64,000 bases of DNA from Puniceicoccales bacterium (GTDB lineage Bacteria; Verrucomicrobiota; Verrucomicrobiia; Opitutales; JAIRKQ01): NCBI GenBank assembly GCA_031266345.1, contig JAISBD010000004.1:1-64000 (forward strand), given 5' to 3'. How positions within the stretch are numbered: the first letter of the stretch is position 1; each line of letters opens with the position of its first letter. A program made the translations under genes and the position numbers. Positions 1 through 8,935 of this stretch are shown here, in pieces. Below the pieces are notes generated by a model, which saw only the letters and a list, made by a program, of their open reading frames with translations, made no database searches and was not told the origin of the DNA.

Positions 1-2
1 TG

Positions 3-3000
3 CAAAACCTGTTAACGGCGCTGGAAAGTAAAAAGGATACGGACCAGTATGATGCCTTGCTTGCTCTGGCAGAAAAAATAAAGTTTGACGTCTTGCTTAG
101 GCAGTTTAAGGGCGGCGATAAAATTCCAAAAAAGCTGCAACACCTGCTAGCGGCGATGGTAACAAGTAAAGCTAAAGAAGGAAATTTGCCCCAGTATGAT
201 GCCTTGCTTGATCTGGCAGGGGCAGACCTTGACGGCTTGCTTAAGCGATTTTGGGGCGGTGCTTCCGATGGCCTGCCAAACCTGTTAGCGGCGATGGCAA
301 CAAGTGGAAAGGATACGCCCCGATATACTGCCTTGCTTGATCTAGCGATGAAAAACCTTGTCGGCTTGCTTTGGCAATTTAGGGACGGCGATGGGGAAAT
401 TCCCGAAAAGCTGCGACACCTGTTAGCGGCGATGGCAACAAGTGGATGGAATACGCCCCAGTATAATGCCTTGCGTGATCTGGCAGGGGCAAACCTTTGG
501 GGCTTGCTTGGGCAGTTTAAGGACAGCGGTGAAATTCCCGAGGACCTGCAAAAACTGTTAACGGCGCTGGAAAGTAAAGATAAAAAAGGAAATCCGCAGT
601 ATGATGCCTTGCTTGATCTGGCAGGGAAAAACTTTTACGGCTTGCTTGGGCAGTTTGGTGACGACGCTAGGGAAATTTCCCCAAGCCTGCAACGCCTGCT
701 AGCGGCGATGGAAAGTAAAAAGGATACGGACCAGTATGATGCCTTGTGTGATCTGGCGAATAATAACTTTAGCGGCTTGCTTAGGCTGTTTAAAGATGAG
801 GTTCCCGGCAGGTTGGATGATCTGCTAGAGCTAATTTCAGACCCAGACAAGGAAGAAGCCTTTGACAGAGTAGTTGATGCGCTGCAAGGGGACAATCCAA
901 CAACCGATGCTCTGATAAAGGCAGCGACAGGTGCAGCGGCTAAACCAGCCCCAAAGCCGCCAGTCCCAGTCCCACCACCGGTAGTGCCAGTCCCGCCACC
1001 ACCAGAGGCGGCCCCGCCACCGCCGGCTAAACTACCACCACCAGCGGCAGGCCCAGCGCCGGCTAAACCAGCCCCAGAGGCAGTCCCGGTAGTGCCAGGC
1101 CCGACAAAACCACCAGCGGCAGAAGCCCCAAAGCCGCCAGCGGCAGCCCCGACAGGAGCGCCGGCAGGCCCAGCGGCGGCTCCAGCAGCGCCGGCAGCTC
1201 CGGCGCCGGCGGTAGGTTTGCCGCTGATTCCAGCTGAACAGCCAAAGGACATGTTAGCTACGGTACGGCTTTTTATAAATGCGCATAGAAACGATAATCA
1301 AGGTGCTGCTATGTTGGCTTTGTACGATGCACTAGATGAAGGAGAAAGAAAAACAACTTTTAAAGGAAAAATAACAATAGCAAAAACAGTAACCTCGAAA
1401 AATGTCACAATAGCTGATATCACAATAGGTGGAAACCTGCAAAACCTGTTAACGGCGATAGCAAGTAGCGGTCAAAGAAGAGAGCCGCAGTATGGTGCCT
1501 TGCTTGATCTGGCGAAGGCAAACTTTGGCGTCTTGCTTGATCTATTTTGGAGCGGCGATGGGGAAATTCCCCCAAAGCTGCAACACCTGTTAGCGGCGAT
1601 GGCAAGTAAAAAGGATACGCCCCAGTATAATGCCTTGGTTGCTCTGGCAGAGAAAAACCTTGGCGGCGTGCTTGAGCTGTTTAATGCAGGTACTGGTATA
1701 GACGCTAAAACTTCCCAAAGCCTGCAAAACCTGCTAACGGCGATGGCAAAAATTGGTACTTCTGCTGGCAGGGGTAAAGCCTTGCTTGATCTGGCAGCGA
1801 AAGACCTTGGTGGCGTGCTTAGGCAGTTTGAGGGAAACCCTCCTACACTTAAAAATTTGCAAATTCTGCTAACGGCAATAGCAAATTCTGCTGTCAATCC
1901 GAATCAGCGTAATGCCTTGCTTGCTCTGGCAGGGGCAAACCTTGACGGCGTGCTTGAGCTATTTGCAAAAAGTGCCACTCCTACAGGCCTGAATAACCTG
2001 TTGCAGAAGATGGAAGTGCTCTTCGACGCTGTCAATTTCAAGCAGCGTGATGCCTTGGTTGATCTGGCAAAGGCAAACCTTGACGGCGTGCTTGAGCTAT
2101 TTGCAAAAAGTGCCACTCCTGCAGGCTTGAACAGCCTGCTAGCGGCGATGGGAGATCGAAATACGCCCAAGTATAATGCCTTGCTTGATCTGGCAGGGGC
2201 AAACCCTGGCGGCTTGCTTGTACAGTTTGAAAAAAGTACCACTCCTGCAAGCTTGAACAGCTTGCTAGCGGCGATGGGAGATCGAAATACGCCCAAGTAT
2301 AATGCCTTGCTTGAGCTGGCAGGGGCAAACCTTGGTGGCGTATTTGAAAAGCCTAAGAAAGGCAGTGGGATTTTCGACAGCCTGAATCACCTGTTAGCGG
2401 CGATGGGAGGTATTACCGATCCCAAACAGCGTGATGCCTTGCTTGATCTGGCAAAGGCAAACTTTGGCGGCGTACTTGGTCAGGTTGAGAAAAACGGTAA
2501 AATTTCCAATGAGCTGAATCGCCTGTTAAAGGAGATGGAAGATCGAAATGCGCCCAAGTATGATGTCTTGCTTGCTCTGGCAGGGGCAAACTTTAAGGAT
2601 GCGCTTGGCCATGTTAAGAAAGGCGGTGGAATTTCCAATGAGCTGAGTCGCCTGTTAAAGGAGATGGGAGATCGAAATACGCCCAAGTATAATGCCTTGC
2701 TTGATCTGGCAAAGGCAAACTTTGGCGGCGTACTCAAATGGTTTAAAAAAGATGCCACCCCTAAGGAATTGAATAATCTGCTAGAACTGGTTGCAGGCGA
2801 TAGTAAGGAAGCAGTTCTTAGCGCAGTAGTTGAGGCGCTGAAAAAAGATAGTAAAATATTGAAATTTACAGAGGTGAAAATATCGAAATTGATAGGGGTG
2901 GCACAAAGTATAGAATCAGCTGAACCAGCTCAGGTCCCGGCAGCAGCGGCAGCCCCAGCGGCAGCGGCGGCAACTGGAAAGTCAACTAACATGCCAGAGA

Positions 3001-4425
3001 ATGTGTGGGCTTTTATGAAAAAGAATAAAGAGAATAGCAACCTGTGCACCGCCATGACGGATTTGCTCAAAGCAGCAGGCCAATCAGTTCTGGGGCCAAA
3101 AATAGCACCGGATGGTAGCATAAGCGATAAGAATCTGCAACGCCTGCTAGCGGCGATAGAAAGTAAAGCTGGAAACGAGCGTACTGCCTTGCTTGATCTG
3201 GCGAAGGCAAACCCTGGCGGCGTGCTTAAATGGTTTGATGGCGGTGGGAAGCTTCCTTCAGGCTTGGACCACCTGTTAGCGGCGATAGTAAGTAAAACTG
3301 AAAGTCCGCAGCGTGGAGCCTTGCTTGTTCTGGCGAGGGTAAACTTTGACGGCCTGCTTGAGCAGTTTGAGAAAGGCCCTCCCGTAGGATTGGACAGCCT
3401 GCTACAGAAGATGGTAGATGTATACAGTAGCGGTGAAGCAGGAAATCCGCAGTATGCTGCCTTGGTTAATCTGGCAAAGGCAAACCCTGGCGGCTTGCTT
3501 GCGCAGTTTGAGAAAGATATTCCCGTAGGATTGGACCACCTGCTAGCGGCGATGGTAGGTAAAGGTAAAAAAGGAAATTCGCAGTATGATGCCTTGCTTG
3601 ATCTGGCAGGGGCAAACCCTGGCGGCGTGCTTGAGCTATTTAAAGGTGTTGCCGATGGGACGCTCCCTCCAAATCTGCAAAACCTGGTAAGTGAGCTGGC
3701 AGAAATTACCGATGATAGGCAGCGTAAAGCCTTGGTTGATCTGGCATGGGCAAACCTTGACGGCCTGCTTGGGCAGTTTGCGGCTACTCTTTCCTCTCCT
3801 TCAGACCTGGAAAAGTTGCTAAAGGCAATGGCACAGCCACCTACCGATAATAATCGGTATAATAATATTTTGCTTCTTGTGGCAGGGGCAGGTCTTAATG
3901 ACGTGCTTGAGCTATTTAAAGATGTTGCCGATGGGACGCTCCCTCCAGGCTTGGATAAGCTGCTAACAGCGATAGCAGATAAGTCTGACTTGCTTGATTT
4001 GGCAGGGGCAAATCTTGGCGGCGTGCTTAGGTGGTTTGCTGGCGATGATCCCAATGGGAATCTTCCTCCAGGCTTGGATAACCTGTTAACGGCGATAGCA
4101 GATAAGCCTGCCTTGCTTGATTTGGCAGGGGCAAATCTTGATGGCGTGCTTAGGTGGTTTGCTGGCGATGATCCCAATAGGAATCTTCCTCCAGGCTTGG
4201 ATAACCTGTTAGAGGAAGTGAACTTAAAGAAGATACCAAATCAAGATGATCCTAGCAAGCATGACGCCTTGGTTGCCTTGCTTGCTCTGATAGGGGCAAA
4301 TCTTGATGGCGTGCTTGAGTGGTTTGCTAGCAATGAAAACCCTAAAGACCTGGATAATCTGCTAAATTTGATTGCAGGCGAAGGCAAGGAAGAAGCCCTT
4401 AACGCAGTAGTTGACGCGCTGAAAG
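3..4425 (+). repeat. Coding tandem repeats, about 130 nt unit, in three blocks
   Basis: The DNA itself is repetitive. A 38-nt word beginning ggagatcgaaatacgcc is identical at 2151, 2277 and 2667, and shorter words such as gccttgcttgatctggcag recur in most units. Array 1 shows about six units, array 2 about ten and array 3 about nine, counted from the ALLDLA-like anchor. Variation is concentrated in the loops, while the helical anchors stay nearly invariant. Such repeats are prone to copy-number change and to assembly collapse. Confidence 0.9.
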
Positions 4426-4493
4426 CGAATGCTAATCCAACAATTGCAGGCCTGATAGCGGCAGCAAATTCAGCAGGGCCGGCAACACCGTGA
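3..4493 (+). CDS. Giant repeat protein with three solenoid-like arrays (5' end outside window)
   Basis: The reading frame is open to the left edge (codons from position 3), so the TTG at 57 is not a real start and the N-terminus lies outside the window. At least 25 units of about 40-48 residues follow a pattern of ALLDLAGAN, then GGLLxQF, an acidic or glycine loop, LPxxLQxLLAAM and a variable loop ending PQY. They form three arrays (about 3-900, 1431-2845, 3130-4420). Each array closes with a cap of the form LLxLIxGxxKEEAxxxVVDAL. Array 1 is followed by a Pro/Ala linker (about 930-1235), array 2 by an Ala-rich linker (about 2920-2985). Two non-repeat segments precede arrays 2 and 3. No known domain, membrane segment or catalytic motif is visible. 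Near-identical DNA between units suggests expansion by recombination. I do not recognise the family; an alpha-helical solenoid used for protein binding, perhaps secreted or surface-exposed, is an inference. Confidence 0.85.
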   Translation, partial: QNLLTALESKKDTDQYDALLALAEKIKFDVLLRQFKGGDKIPKKLQHLLAAMVTSKAKEGNLPQYDALLDLAGADLDGLLKRFWGGASDGLPNLLAAMATSGKDTPRYTALLDLAMKNLVGLLWQFRDGDGEIPEKLRHLLAAMATSGWNTPQYNALRDLAGANLWGLLGQFKDSGEIPEDLQKLLTALESKDKKGNPQYDALLDLAGKNFYGLLGQFGDDAREISPSLQRLLAAMESKKDTDQYDALCDLANNNFSGLLRLFKDEVPGRLDDLLELISDPDKEEAFDRVVDALQGDNPTTDALIKAATGAAAKPAPKPPVPVPPPVVPVPPPPEAAPPPPAKLPPPAAGPAPAKPAPEAVPVVPGPTKPPAAEAPKPPAAAPTGAPAGPAAAPAAPAAPAPAVGLPLIPAEQPKDMLATVRLFINAHRNDNQGAAMLALYDALDEGERKTTFKGKITIAKTVTSKNVTIADITIGGNLQNLLTAIASSGQRREPQYGALLDLAKANFGVLLDLFWSGDGEIPPKLQHLLAAMASKKDTPQYNALVALAEKNLGGVLELFNAGTGIDAKTSQSLQNLLTAMAKIGTSAGRGKALLDLAAKDLGGVLRQFEGNPPTLKNLQILLTAIANSAVNPNQRNALLALAGANLDGVLELFAKSATPTGLNNLLQKMEVLFDAVNFKQRDALVDLAKANLDGVLELFAKSATPAGLNSLLAAMGDRNTPKYNALLDLAGANPGGLLVQFEKSTTPASLNSLLAAMGDRNTPKYNALLELAGANLGGVFEKPKKGSGIFDSLNHLLAAMGGITDPKQRDALLDLAKANFGGVLGQVEKNGKISNELNRLLKEMEDRNAPKYDVLLALAGANFKDALGHVKKGGGISNELSRLLKEMGDRNTPKYNALLDLAKANFGGVLKWFKKDATPKELNNLLELVAGDSKEAVLSAVVEALKKDSKILKFTEVKISKLIGVAQSIESAEPAQVPAAAAAPAAAAATGKSTNMPENVWAFMKKNKENSNLCTAMTDLLKAAGQSVLGPKIAPDGSISDKNLQRLLAAIESKAGNERTALLDLAKANPGGVLKWFDGGGKLPSGLDHLLAAIVSKTESPQRGALLVLARVNFDGLLEQFEKGPPVGLDSLLQKMVDVYSSGEAGNPQYAALVNLAKANPGGLLAQFEKDIPVGLDHLLAAMVGKGKKGNSQYDALLDLAGANPGGVLELFKGVADGTLPPNLQNLVSELAEITDDRQRKALVDLAWANLDGLLGQFAATLSSPSDLEKLLKAMAQPPTDNNRYNNILLLVAGAGLNDVLELFKDVADGTLPPGLDKLLTAIADKSDLLDLAGANLGGVLRWFAGDDPNGNLPPGLDNLLTAIADKPALLDLAGANLDGVLRWFAGDDPNRNLPPGLDNLLEEVNLKKIPNQDDPSKHDALVALLALIGANLDGVLEWFASNENPKDLDNLLNLIAGEGKEEALNAVVDALKANANPTIAGLIAAANSAGPATP

Positions 4494-4518
4494 AGGTTCC
4501 GAGTGATGGGGGCCGAAC

Positions 4519-4671
4519 ATGGGCGGCACCCCGGAAGCATGGGTGGAAGGAAAAATTAAAAAGGTAGGAGAAAGTGGGAGCAAGCTCAGCGTAGAGGTCG
4601 CAAAAAAGCAGTGGCACAGAAATATGCCAAATCAACTTGGGAAGCAGGAAATTTGGGAGGGAGAAGAATAG
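4519..4671 (+). CDS. Possible small ORF, 50 residues, unknown
   Basis: An ATG 25 nt after the repeat gene opens a 50-codon frame beginning MGGTPEAWVEG and ending in an acidic tail, EIWEGEE. It is hydrophilic and rich in Lys and Glu, with no recognised domain. There is no clear ribosome binding site. It lies upstream of the terminator at 4855, so it could be co-transcribed with the repeat gene. The surrounding plus strand is purine-rich, which alone can generate such frames, so this is weakly supported. Confidence 0.2.
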   Translation: MGGTPEAWVEGKIKKVGESGSKLSVEVAKKQWHRNMPNQLGKQEIWEGEE

Positions 4672-4854
4672 CCGCCGTTGCAGAGAAGGAGAAATGTGGC
4701 GCCGGGGAAAAATGAAACAAAATTAGCCAAGGCAAAATTATGGGAAATGGATAAATAGGCATAAGCTGCGGCCAGTGCTGTAAAATAGAACTTTGCAAAA
4801 ATCCAGGAGGGGCTGTGAAAGTAAGGAGACCCACAACCCCAAGATATGGAGAAG

Positions 4855-4880
4855 TTGCTAGCACTGCTAGCAAATTTTTT
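4855..4880 (+). terminator. Rho-independent terminator downstream of the repeat gene
   Basis: A perfect 7-bp stem, TTGCTAG / CTAGCAA, with loop CACTG is followed at once by ATTTTTT. It lies 361 nt after the stop of the repeat gene, with only a doubtful small ORF between, and would end that transcript. The rest of 4672-5185 shows no supported gene: an A-rich stretch (4960-5160) precedes the next start. Confidence 0.65.
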
Positions 4881-4896
4881 CTTCCAGGCCTGGAAG
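4881..4896. repeat. 16-nt perfect palindrome CTTCCAGGCCTGGAAG
   Basis: A perfect palindrome abuts the T-run of the terminator at 4855-4880. With no loop it suits a dimeric DNA-binding protein better than a hairpin, but it could also reinforce the terminator. No second copy was noticed in the window. Confidence 0.5.
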
Positions 4897-5185
4897 TCTT
4901 CGCGCTAGGGAAGAGCAGAATAACTATTTATTATCAGAGATGATATTTCGAGGGAAGTCAATGGAAAAATTCATTTTTTTTGAGAAAAATAAAAAAAATT
5001 TGCGTAGTGATGAAAATATTGGCGCATATCCGCAAAAAAGTCCAGCCAAATTGTCCCCGGCTCTCGGAAAAATTTTCGTTTCTAAGCAAAAATGAAAGTG
5101 GCGCGGAAAAAAACTTCCCCAGTTGCAGAAAAAGAAATATTAACCTTTGCAAAAGGAACGGATTTTCCTATGATACCCCCACGCT

Positions 5186-7627
5186 ATGGCTGAACCTTTG
5201 CATACCTCCGAAATAACCGCCGTACGGGCATTCGACCCTTGCTCCATCGTGGTAGAACTGAAGAGTAACCGCGAAATAAACCCCGATATCTCCAACGTGT
5301 CCCTCCTCGCAGAGGAGTTCCTCCGGGATGGCCTACCTCTGCAAACACCCATCGATGCCGAAATAGTACTCTCCATCGCCCCACTGGGCCCGCTCCAATT
5401 CGCCAAAAAAGCTGCCTACTTCCAGCGGCAAAATAATATGGTATTCCTGCTGCCCGAAGCCCGCATAAAATTCTTAAATATCGCTAAAAATCCCATCTTC
5501 CTCGCCGCAGACTTCAATAACTGGTTCGATGCAACTAAGTCTCAAAAATTCGCCCTGAAATTTTCCCAGATTGATGGCCAAAATTTCTTCGCCGTCACCC
5601 TGCCCATTTCCTCACTTCCACCTAAAGCGGAGTTCAAGTTCGTCTCCGCAGACGGCACCTGGTTTGACCCGGGAATAGACGCACCAAATAGGAGCTACTC
5701 CTCGACCCACTCCGCCAATTATTCCTTCGATAAATTCAAGTCCGGTCGACACTTCCTCGCCCTCGCACCTCCGAATCCCCTCCTCCTCCCAAATAAATTT
5801 TCCCTAAAAATCGGCGGCCAGGTGTACCCCGTCGATGTCTCCCCCTGGCTACTCTCCTGCTGCTCCAATGCCCCGCTCGGCGCCAGTGTGCAAGCCAGAA
5901 AAACCAGATTTCGCATCTTCATCCCCCGTGCCTGCTCCGCCAGGGTGTTGCTCTATGGGGACCTCCGCGACGCCCCCCGCGTACTCCCCATGCGCCGGGA
6001 ACACGATGGCACCTGGTTCACCGAAGTGAACGCCGATCTCCATGGCTACTTCTACCACTACCAGGCGCTATTTTACGGCGATACTAATTGGGCCCAAGCA
6101 CCAAAAATCCTCGACCCCTACGCTAGGGCAACGTGCTCGCGCGCCGGCCCGGCGGTGATATTAAAGGAGCGCGCATTCCTCCCTCTGCGGGATAACTTCG
6201 TTCCGCCACCGATGAGGGATGAGGTCATAGTCGAAACCCACGTGCGTGACCTGATAAAAAATGCCCCCCTGCGCCTCCGCCCGGAGCAAAGATTAGCGTT
6301 CAACGGCCTGGCGAAGTGGCTGCCAAAGAAGCATTGCTACCTCCGCCGCTTGGGCATCAATGCCGTCGAATTTCAGCCCATAACGGAGTCCGATGCCGCG
6401 GATAAATGGGAGTACCACTGGGGTTACATGCCGGTGAATTTTTTCTCGCCGGCGAGCACCTACTCCAGTTCGCCCATGAAAGCCCCCGCCGAATTCAAAA
6501 AACTTGTGCGCGCCTGCCACCGTGCGGGCCTGGCCGTGATACTGGACGTCGTCTATAATCACGTGGGCGAGCAAAAAAATTTGCAAAGCATCGATGGGGA
6601 TTATTTTTTTCGGAAAAATACCGATGGGAGCCTGCAAAATTTCAGCGGCTGCGGGAATGATTTGCGGGTGGAATCGCCCATGGTGCAAAGGTTGATCATC
6701 GATTCCCTCGTGCACTTCATAAAGACTTACCGCGTGGATGGATTTCGCTTCGACCTCGCCGAGCTGCTCGGCGGAGAGTTCCTATGCCGCCTCGAGCGGG
6801 AATTGAGACTGGTCAAAGATGGCGTGCAAATCATCTACGAGCCCTGGAGTTTCCGCGGTAATCTCGCTCATAAATTGCGCCATTCCTCCGCATCCGCTTG
6901 GAATGATGAATTCCGCGATTTTTTGGCGAGCTACGTTTGCGGCAACGGGAATTTCGACGGCATGAAATATTTCCTTGGCGGCAGCCTTGGGTGCCGGAGT
7001 GCGTTCACACACCAAAGCGTAAACTACGTCGAGTCCCACGATGACCTGTGCTGGATTGACAAAATTACTGAAAATTGGCACCATAACGGTGCCTCTTGCA
7101 CCGATAACGACCGGAGGCGCTCCCACCTCGCCCTGGCTATAATGATGATGTCCCTCGGCATACCAATGCTCCATGCCGGCCAAGATATGTTGCAGTCGAA
7201 GAAGGGCATCCACAACACATACCAGCTCGGCGGCGTGAATGCACTGGATTACAGCCTGCTGGTGCAAAATCGCAGCACGCATAAGTTCTTCAGGCGCTGG
7301 ATAAAATTTCGCCTCTCCAAGCGTGGCATCGTCCTGCGCCCCCCATTCACACCATCGGAAACATATTTGAAATTTTTTCACTCATCGGGCAGCGCACTCG
7401 GGGTCCTGTACAACGCGGACTTCTCCCTCAAATCGAAGCGAGTATTCTTCGCCGTAAACCCGCACCTCCATAGCTGCTCAATGGACCTCGATGGCCTCGA
7501 TTTGAGTCGCTTCCGCCAGCTGTCCAATGGGGAAAAATTTTTCAATTTCTCCAAGAAACTCGGGAGCGAACACCTAGCCAAGACCATAGTTTTACCGCCG
7601 CTGAGCCTCATTCTGTGCTTGGAGTAG
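5186..7627 (+). CDS. GH13 alpha-glucan debranching enzyme (pullulanase/isoamylase-like), 813 aa
   Basis: Hydrolyses alpha-1,6 or related bonds in glycogen-like glucans. Residues about 95-185 look like an AMPK/CBM glycogen-binding module (AADFNNWF), followed by a CBM48-like segment (about 230-330) and the GH13 barrel. Visible barrel motifs are YHWGYMP, DVVYNHVG, DGFRFDL with the nucleophile Asp near 523, IIYEPW with the acid Glu near 552, and ESHDD with the transition-state Asp near 619. YHWGYMP resembles the YNWGY signature of type I pullulanases, which favours debranching over branching activity. No signal peptide is visible, so it is probably cytosolic. The start is the ATG at 5186 and there is no good ribosome binding site. 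It ends directly against the convergent RNase D-like gene. The exact bond specificity cannot be read from the sequence. Confidence 0.85.
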   Translation: MAEPLHTSEITAVRAFDPCSIVVELKSNREINPDISNVSLLAEEFLRDGLPLQTPIDAEIVLSIAPLGPLQFAKKAAYFQRQNNMVFLLPEARIKFLNIAKNPIFLAADFNNWFDATKSQKFALKFSQIDGQNFFAVTLPISSLPPKAEFKFVSADGTWFDPGIDAPNRSYSSTHSANYSFDKFKSGRHFLALAPPNPLLLPNKFSLKIGGQVYPVDVSPWLLSCCSNAPLGASVQARKTRFRIFIPRACSARVLLYGDLRDAPRVLPMRREHDGTWFTEVNADLHGYFYHYQALFYGDTNWAQAPKILDPYARATCSRAGPAVILKERAFLPLRDNFVPPPMRDEVIVETHVRDLIKNAPLRLRPEQRLAFNGLAKWLPKKHCYLRRLGINAVEFQPITESDAADKWEYHWGYMPVNFFSPASTYSSSPMKAPAEFKKLVRACHRAGLAVILDVVYNHVGEQKNLQSIDGDYFFRKNTDGSLQNFSGCGNDLRVESPMVQRLIIDSLVHFIKTYRVDGFRFDLAELLGGEFLCRLERELRLVKDGVQIIYEPWSFRGNLAHKLRHSSASAWNDEFRDFLASYVCGNGNFDGMKYFLGGSLGCRSAFTHQSVNYVESHDDLCWIDKITENWHHNGASCTDNDRRRSHLALAIMMMSLGIPMLHAGQDMLQSKKGIHNTYQLGGVNALDYSLLVQNRSTHKFFRRWIKFRLSKRGIVLRPPFTPSETYLKFFHSSGSALGVLYNADFSLKSKRVFFAVNPHLHSCSMDLDGLDLSRFRQLSNGEKFFNFSKKLGSEHLAKTIVLPPLSLILCLE

Positions 7628-8260
7628 TTACTCCAGGGAGTGCATCTTGAAGTAGAGCAGGCGGCTGATCCACGCATCCGTCGCCGCATAAATCTTCTGC
7701 CTATCCGTCAACTCCGGCTGGCTCCAATCGCTCAATTGGGCGCATTTCGATATCCTTTTTCCCAAAAAAATCGCCGCCAAATTTCGCAGGCCGGTATGCG
7801 CCACCCCCAGGCGATGGCTCAGTATCCCGAGGTCGAAAAAATTACTCGCCTCAAATTTTGACATGGCGCGCAGGCGAGCGATGTCGAGGTCGACCCCCAC
7901 TCCCACCTTCATAATGTCGCCGGCCTCCAATATTTCCCTAACCGCTCCCAAACCACCCATTTTTTCCAGTTGGAAAAGATAAACCCTGTCTTTGCTAGCC
8001 AATTGTACCAGCGAAGGGTTGTAGACTTCCCCCTTTTTGAAGGCGGGCTTTGACTCCAAATCGAAGCCCAGCACCTCTTCCCTTTTCAGCTCAGCGACGG
8101 CGGCACGTGCCTCGGTAACGGTGCCGATGAGCACGATTTCGCCGCCATAGGCCGCCAGCGGCAGGCGCCCAATCCTCTCCTTCGAGATTTTACGGGGCAG
8201 CGATAGCCTAAAAATAGTCTTCCTCAGCCATAAAATGATACTTTCAACGTATGAAAACAT
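7628..8260 (-). CDS. RNase D-like 3'-5' exonuclease, 210 aa
   Basis: A DEDDy-type exonuclease domain acting on RNA 3' ends. Exo I is GFDLESKP (Asp and Glu metal ligands), Exo II is the GVGVDLDIARL segment, and Exo III is seen as YAATDAWISRLLY with the Tyr-x3-Asp pair. At 210 residues it has only the catalytic domain and lacks the C-terminal HRDC domains of full-length RNase D (about 375 aa). This is the short form found in many bacteria. The stop codon abuts the stop of the convergent debranching enzyme with no spacer. Confidence 0.8.
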   Translation of the reverse strand: MFSYVESIILWLRKTIFRLSLPRKISKERIGRLPLAAYGGEIVLIGTVTEARAAVAELKREEVLGFDLESKPAFKKGEVYNPSLVQLASKDRVYLFQLEKMGGLGAVREILEAGDIMKVGVGVDLDIARLRAMSKFEASNFFDLGILSHRLGVAHTGLRNLAAIFLGKRISKCAQLSDWSQPELTDRQKIYAATDAWISRLLYFKMHSLE

Positions 8261-8305
8261 TCTTTTCCATTGAAAAAAAACCTCAAATTCGCATCGTCGT
8301 CAACT

Positions 8306-8935
8306 ATGAATTTCGCAATTATGCAATCCGATGAGACAATTTTTGAAATTCACTGCGTTGGCGATAGGATACTAAGGAAGAATGCAAAAAATGTCACTAT
8401 TTTTGATGAAAATTTAGAAAAGTTTGTGCGGAATATGGTCGTGACCATGTACGCCGCCGCCGGCATCGGTCTGGCAGCCCCGCAAGTTGGTGAATCTGTG
8501 AAAGTTGTGGTTGTGGATGTCACTTCGGGTTTGGATGGGGGAGAGGTATGCACTTTCGATGGCAAGGAGATATTGAACATCGCCACCATCATGCCGCTGT
8601 GTTTGATAAACCCGGTAATAAAAACGCGTTCCACCCAAGTGTGCAGCCAAAATGAAGGATGCCTATCCATACCTGATTTCCACGGCTACGTCAGGCGGCC
8701 CAGGGCAGTAAGTCTCAGCTTTGTCGACCAGTATGGCGGCGAACATGCACTTGCCTGCGATGGAATTCTAGCGCGCTGCGTGCAGCACGAAATCGACCAT
8801 CTGGCTGGAAAGCTGTACACAGATCTTCTGCGGCCGAGGGATAAAAAACGCTTCGCAAAATATCTTGCGGAGCGCGCCGAAACCCCATCAACGAAATGCA
8901 ACCACGGGGATGGTGGAGCGGCGGATGATCTCTAA
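8306..8935 (+). CDS. def: Peptide deformylase, 209 aa
   Basis: Removes the formyl group from the initiator Met of new proteins; an Fe/Zn metalloenzyme. All three family motifs are present: GIGLAAPQVG (about residue 53), EGCLS (Cys near 119) and HEIDH (about 161-165), which supply the metal ligands Cys, His, His and the catalytic Glu. The ATG at 8306 is preferred over the upstream TTG at 8270 on family length; neither has a Shine-Dalgarno sequence. The last about 17 residues are hydrophilic, unlike the family, and are encoded in a 48-nt convergent overlap with the Usp gene. Confidence 0.9.
   Translation: MNFAIMQSDETIFEIHCVGDRILRKNAKNVTIFDENLEKFVRNMVVTMYAAAGIGLAAPQVGESVKVVVVDVTSGLDGGEVCTFDGKEILNIATIMPLCLINPVIKTRSTQVCSQNEGCLSIPDFHGYVRRPRAVSLSFVDQYGGEHALACDGILARCVQHEIDHLAGKLYTDLLRPRDKKRFAKYLAERAETPSTKCNHGDGGAADDL

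Noticed and set aside
635-1252. 205-residue Gly/Ala-rich frame on the minus strand
   Set aside because: Antisense shadow of the Pro/Ala linker of the repeat gene; low-complexity composition explains it.
2930-4177. 415-residue minus-strand frame
   Set aside because: Antisense of the repeat arrays; its apparent repeats mirror the coding strand.
57-4493. Start of the repeat gene at TTG 57
   Set aside because: Codons 3-56 are open in the same frame and encode a normal repeat unit, so the gene begins left of the window.
4586-4873. 95-residue hydrophobic minus-strand frame
   Set aside because: Product of a purine-rich plus strand; it runs through the terminator and has no start signal.
4980-5216. 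78-residue plus-strand frame in the A-rich gap
   Set aside because: Lys/Asn-rich product from AT-rich DNA, no ribosome binding site, and it overlaps the debranching enzyme start.
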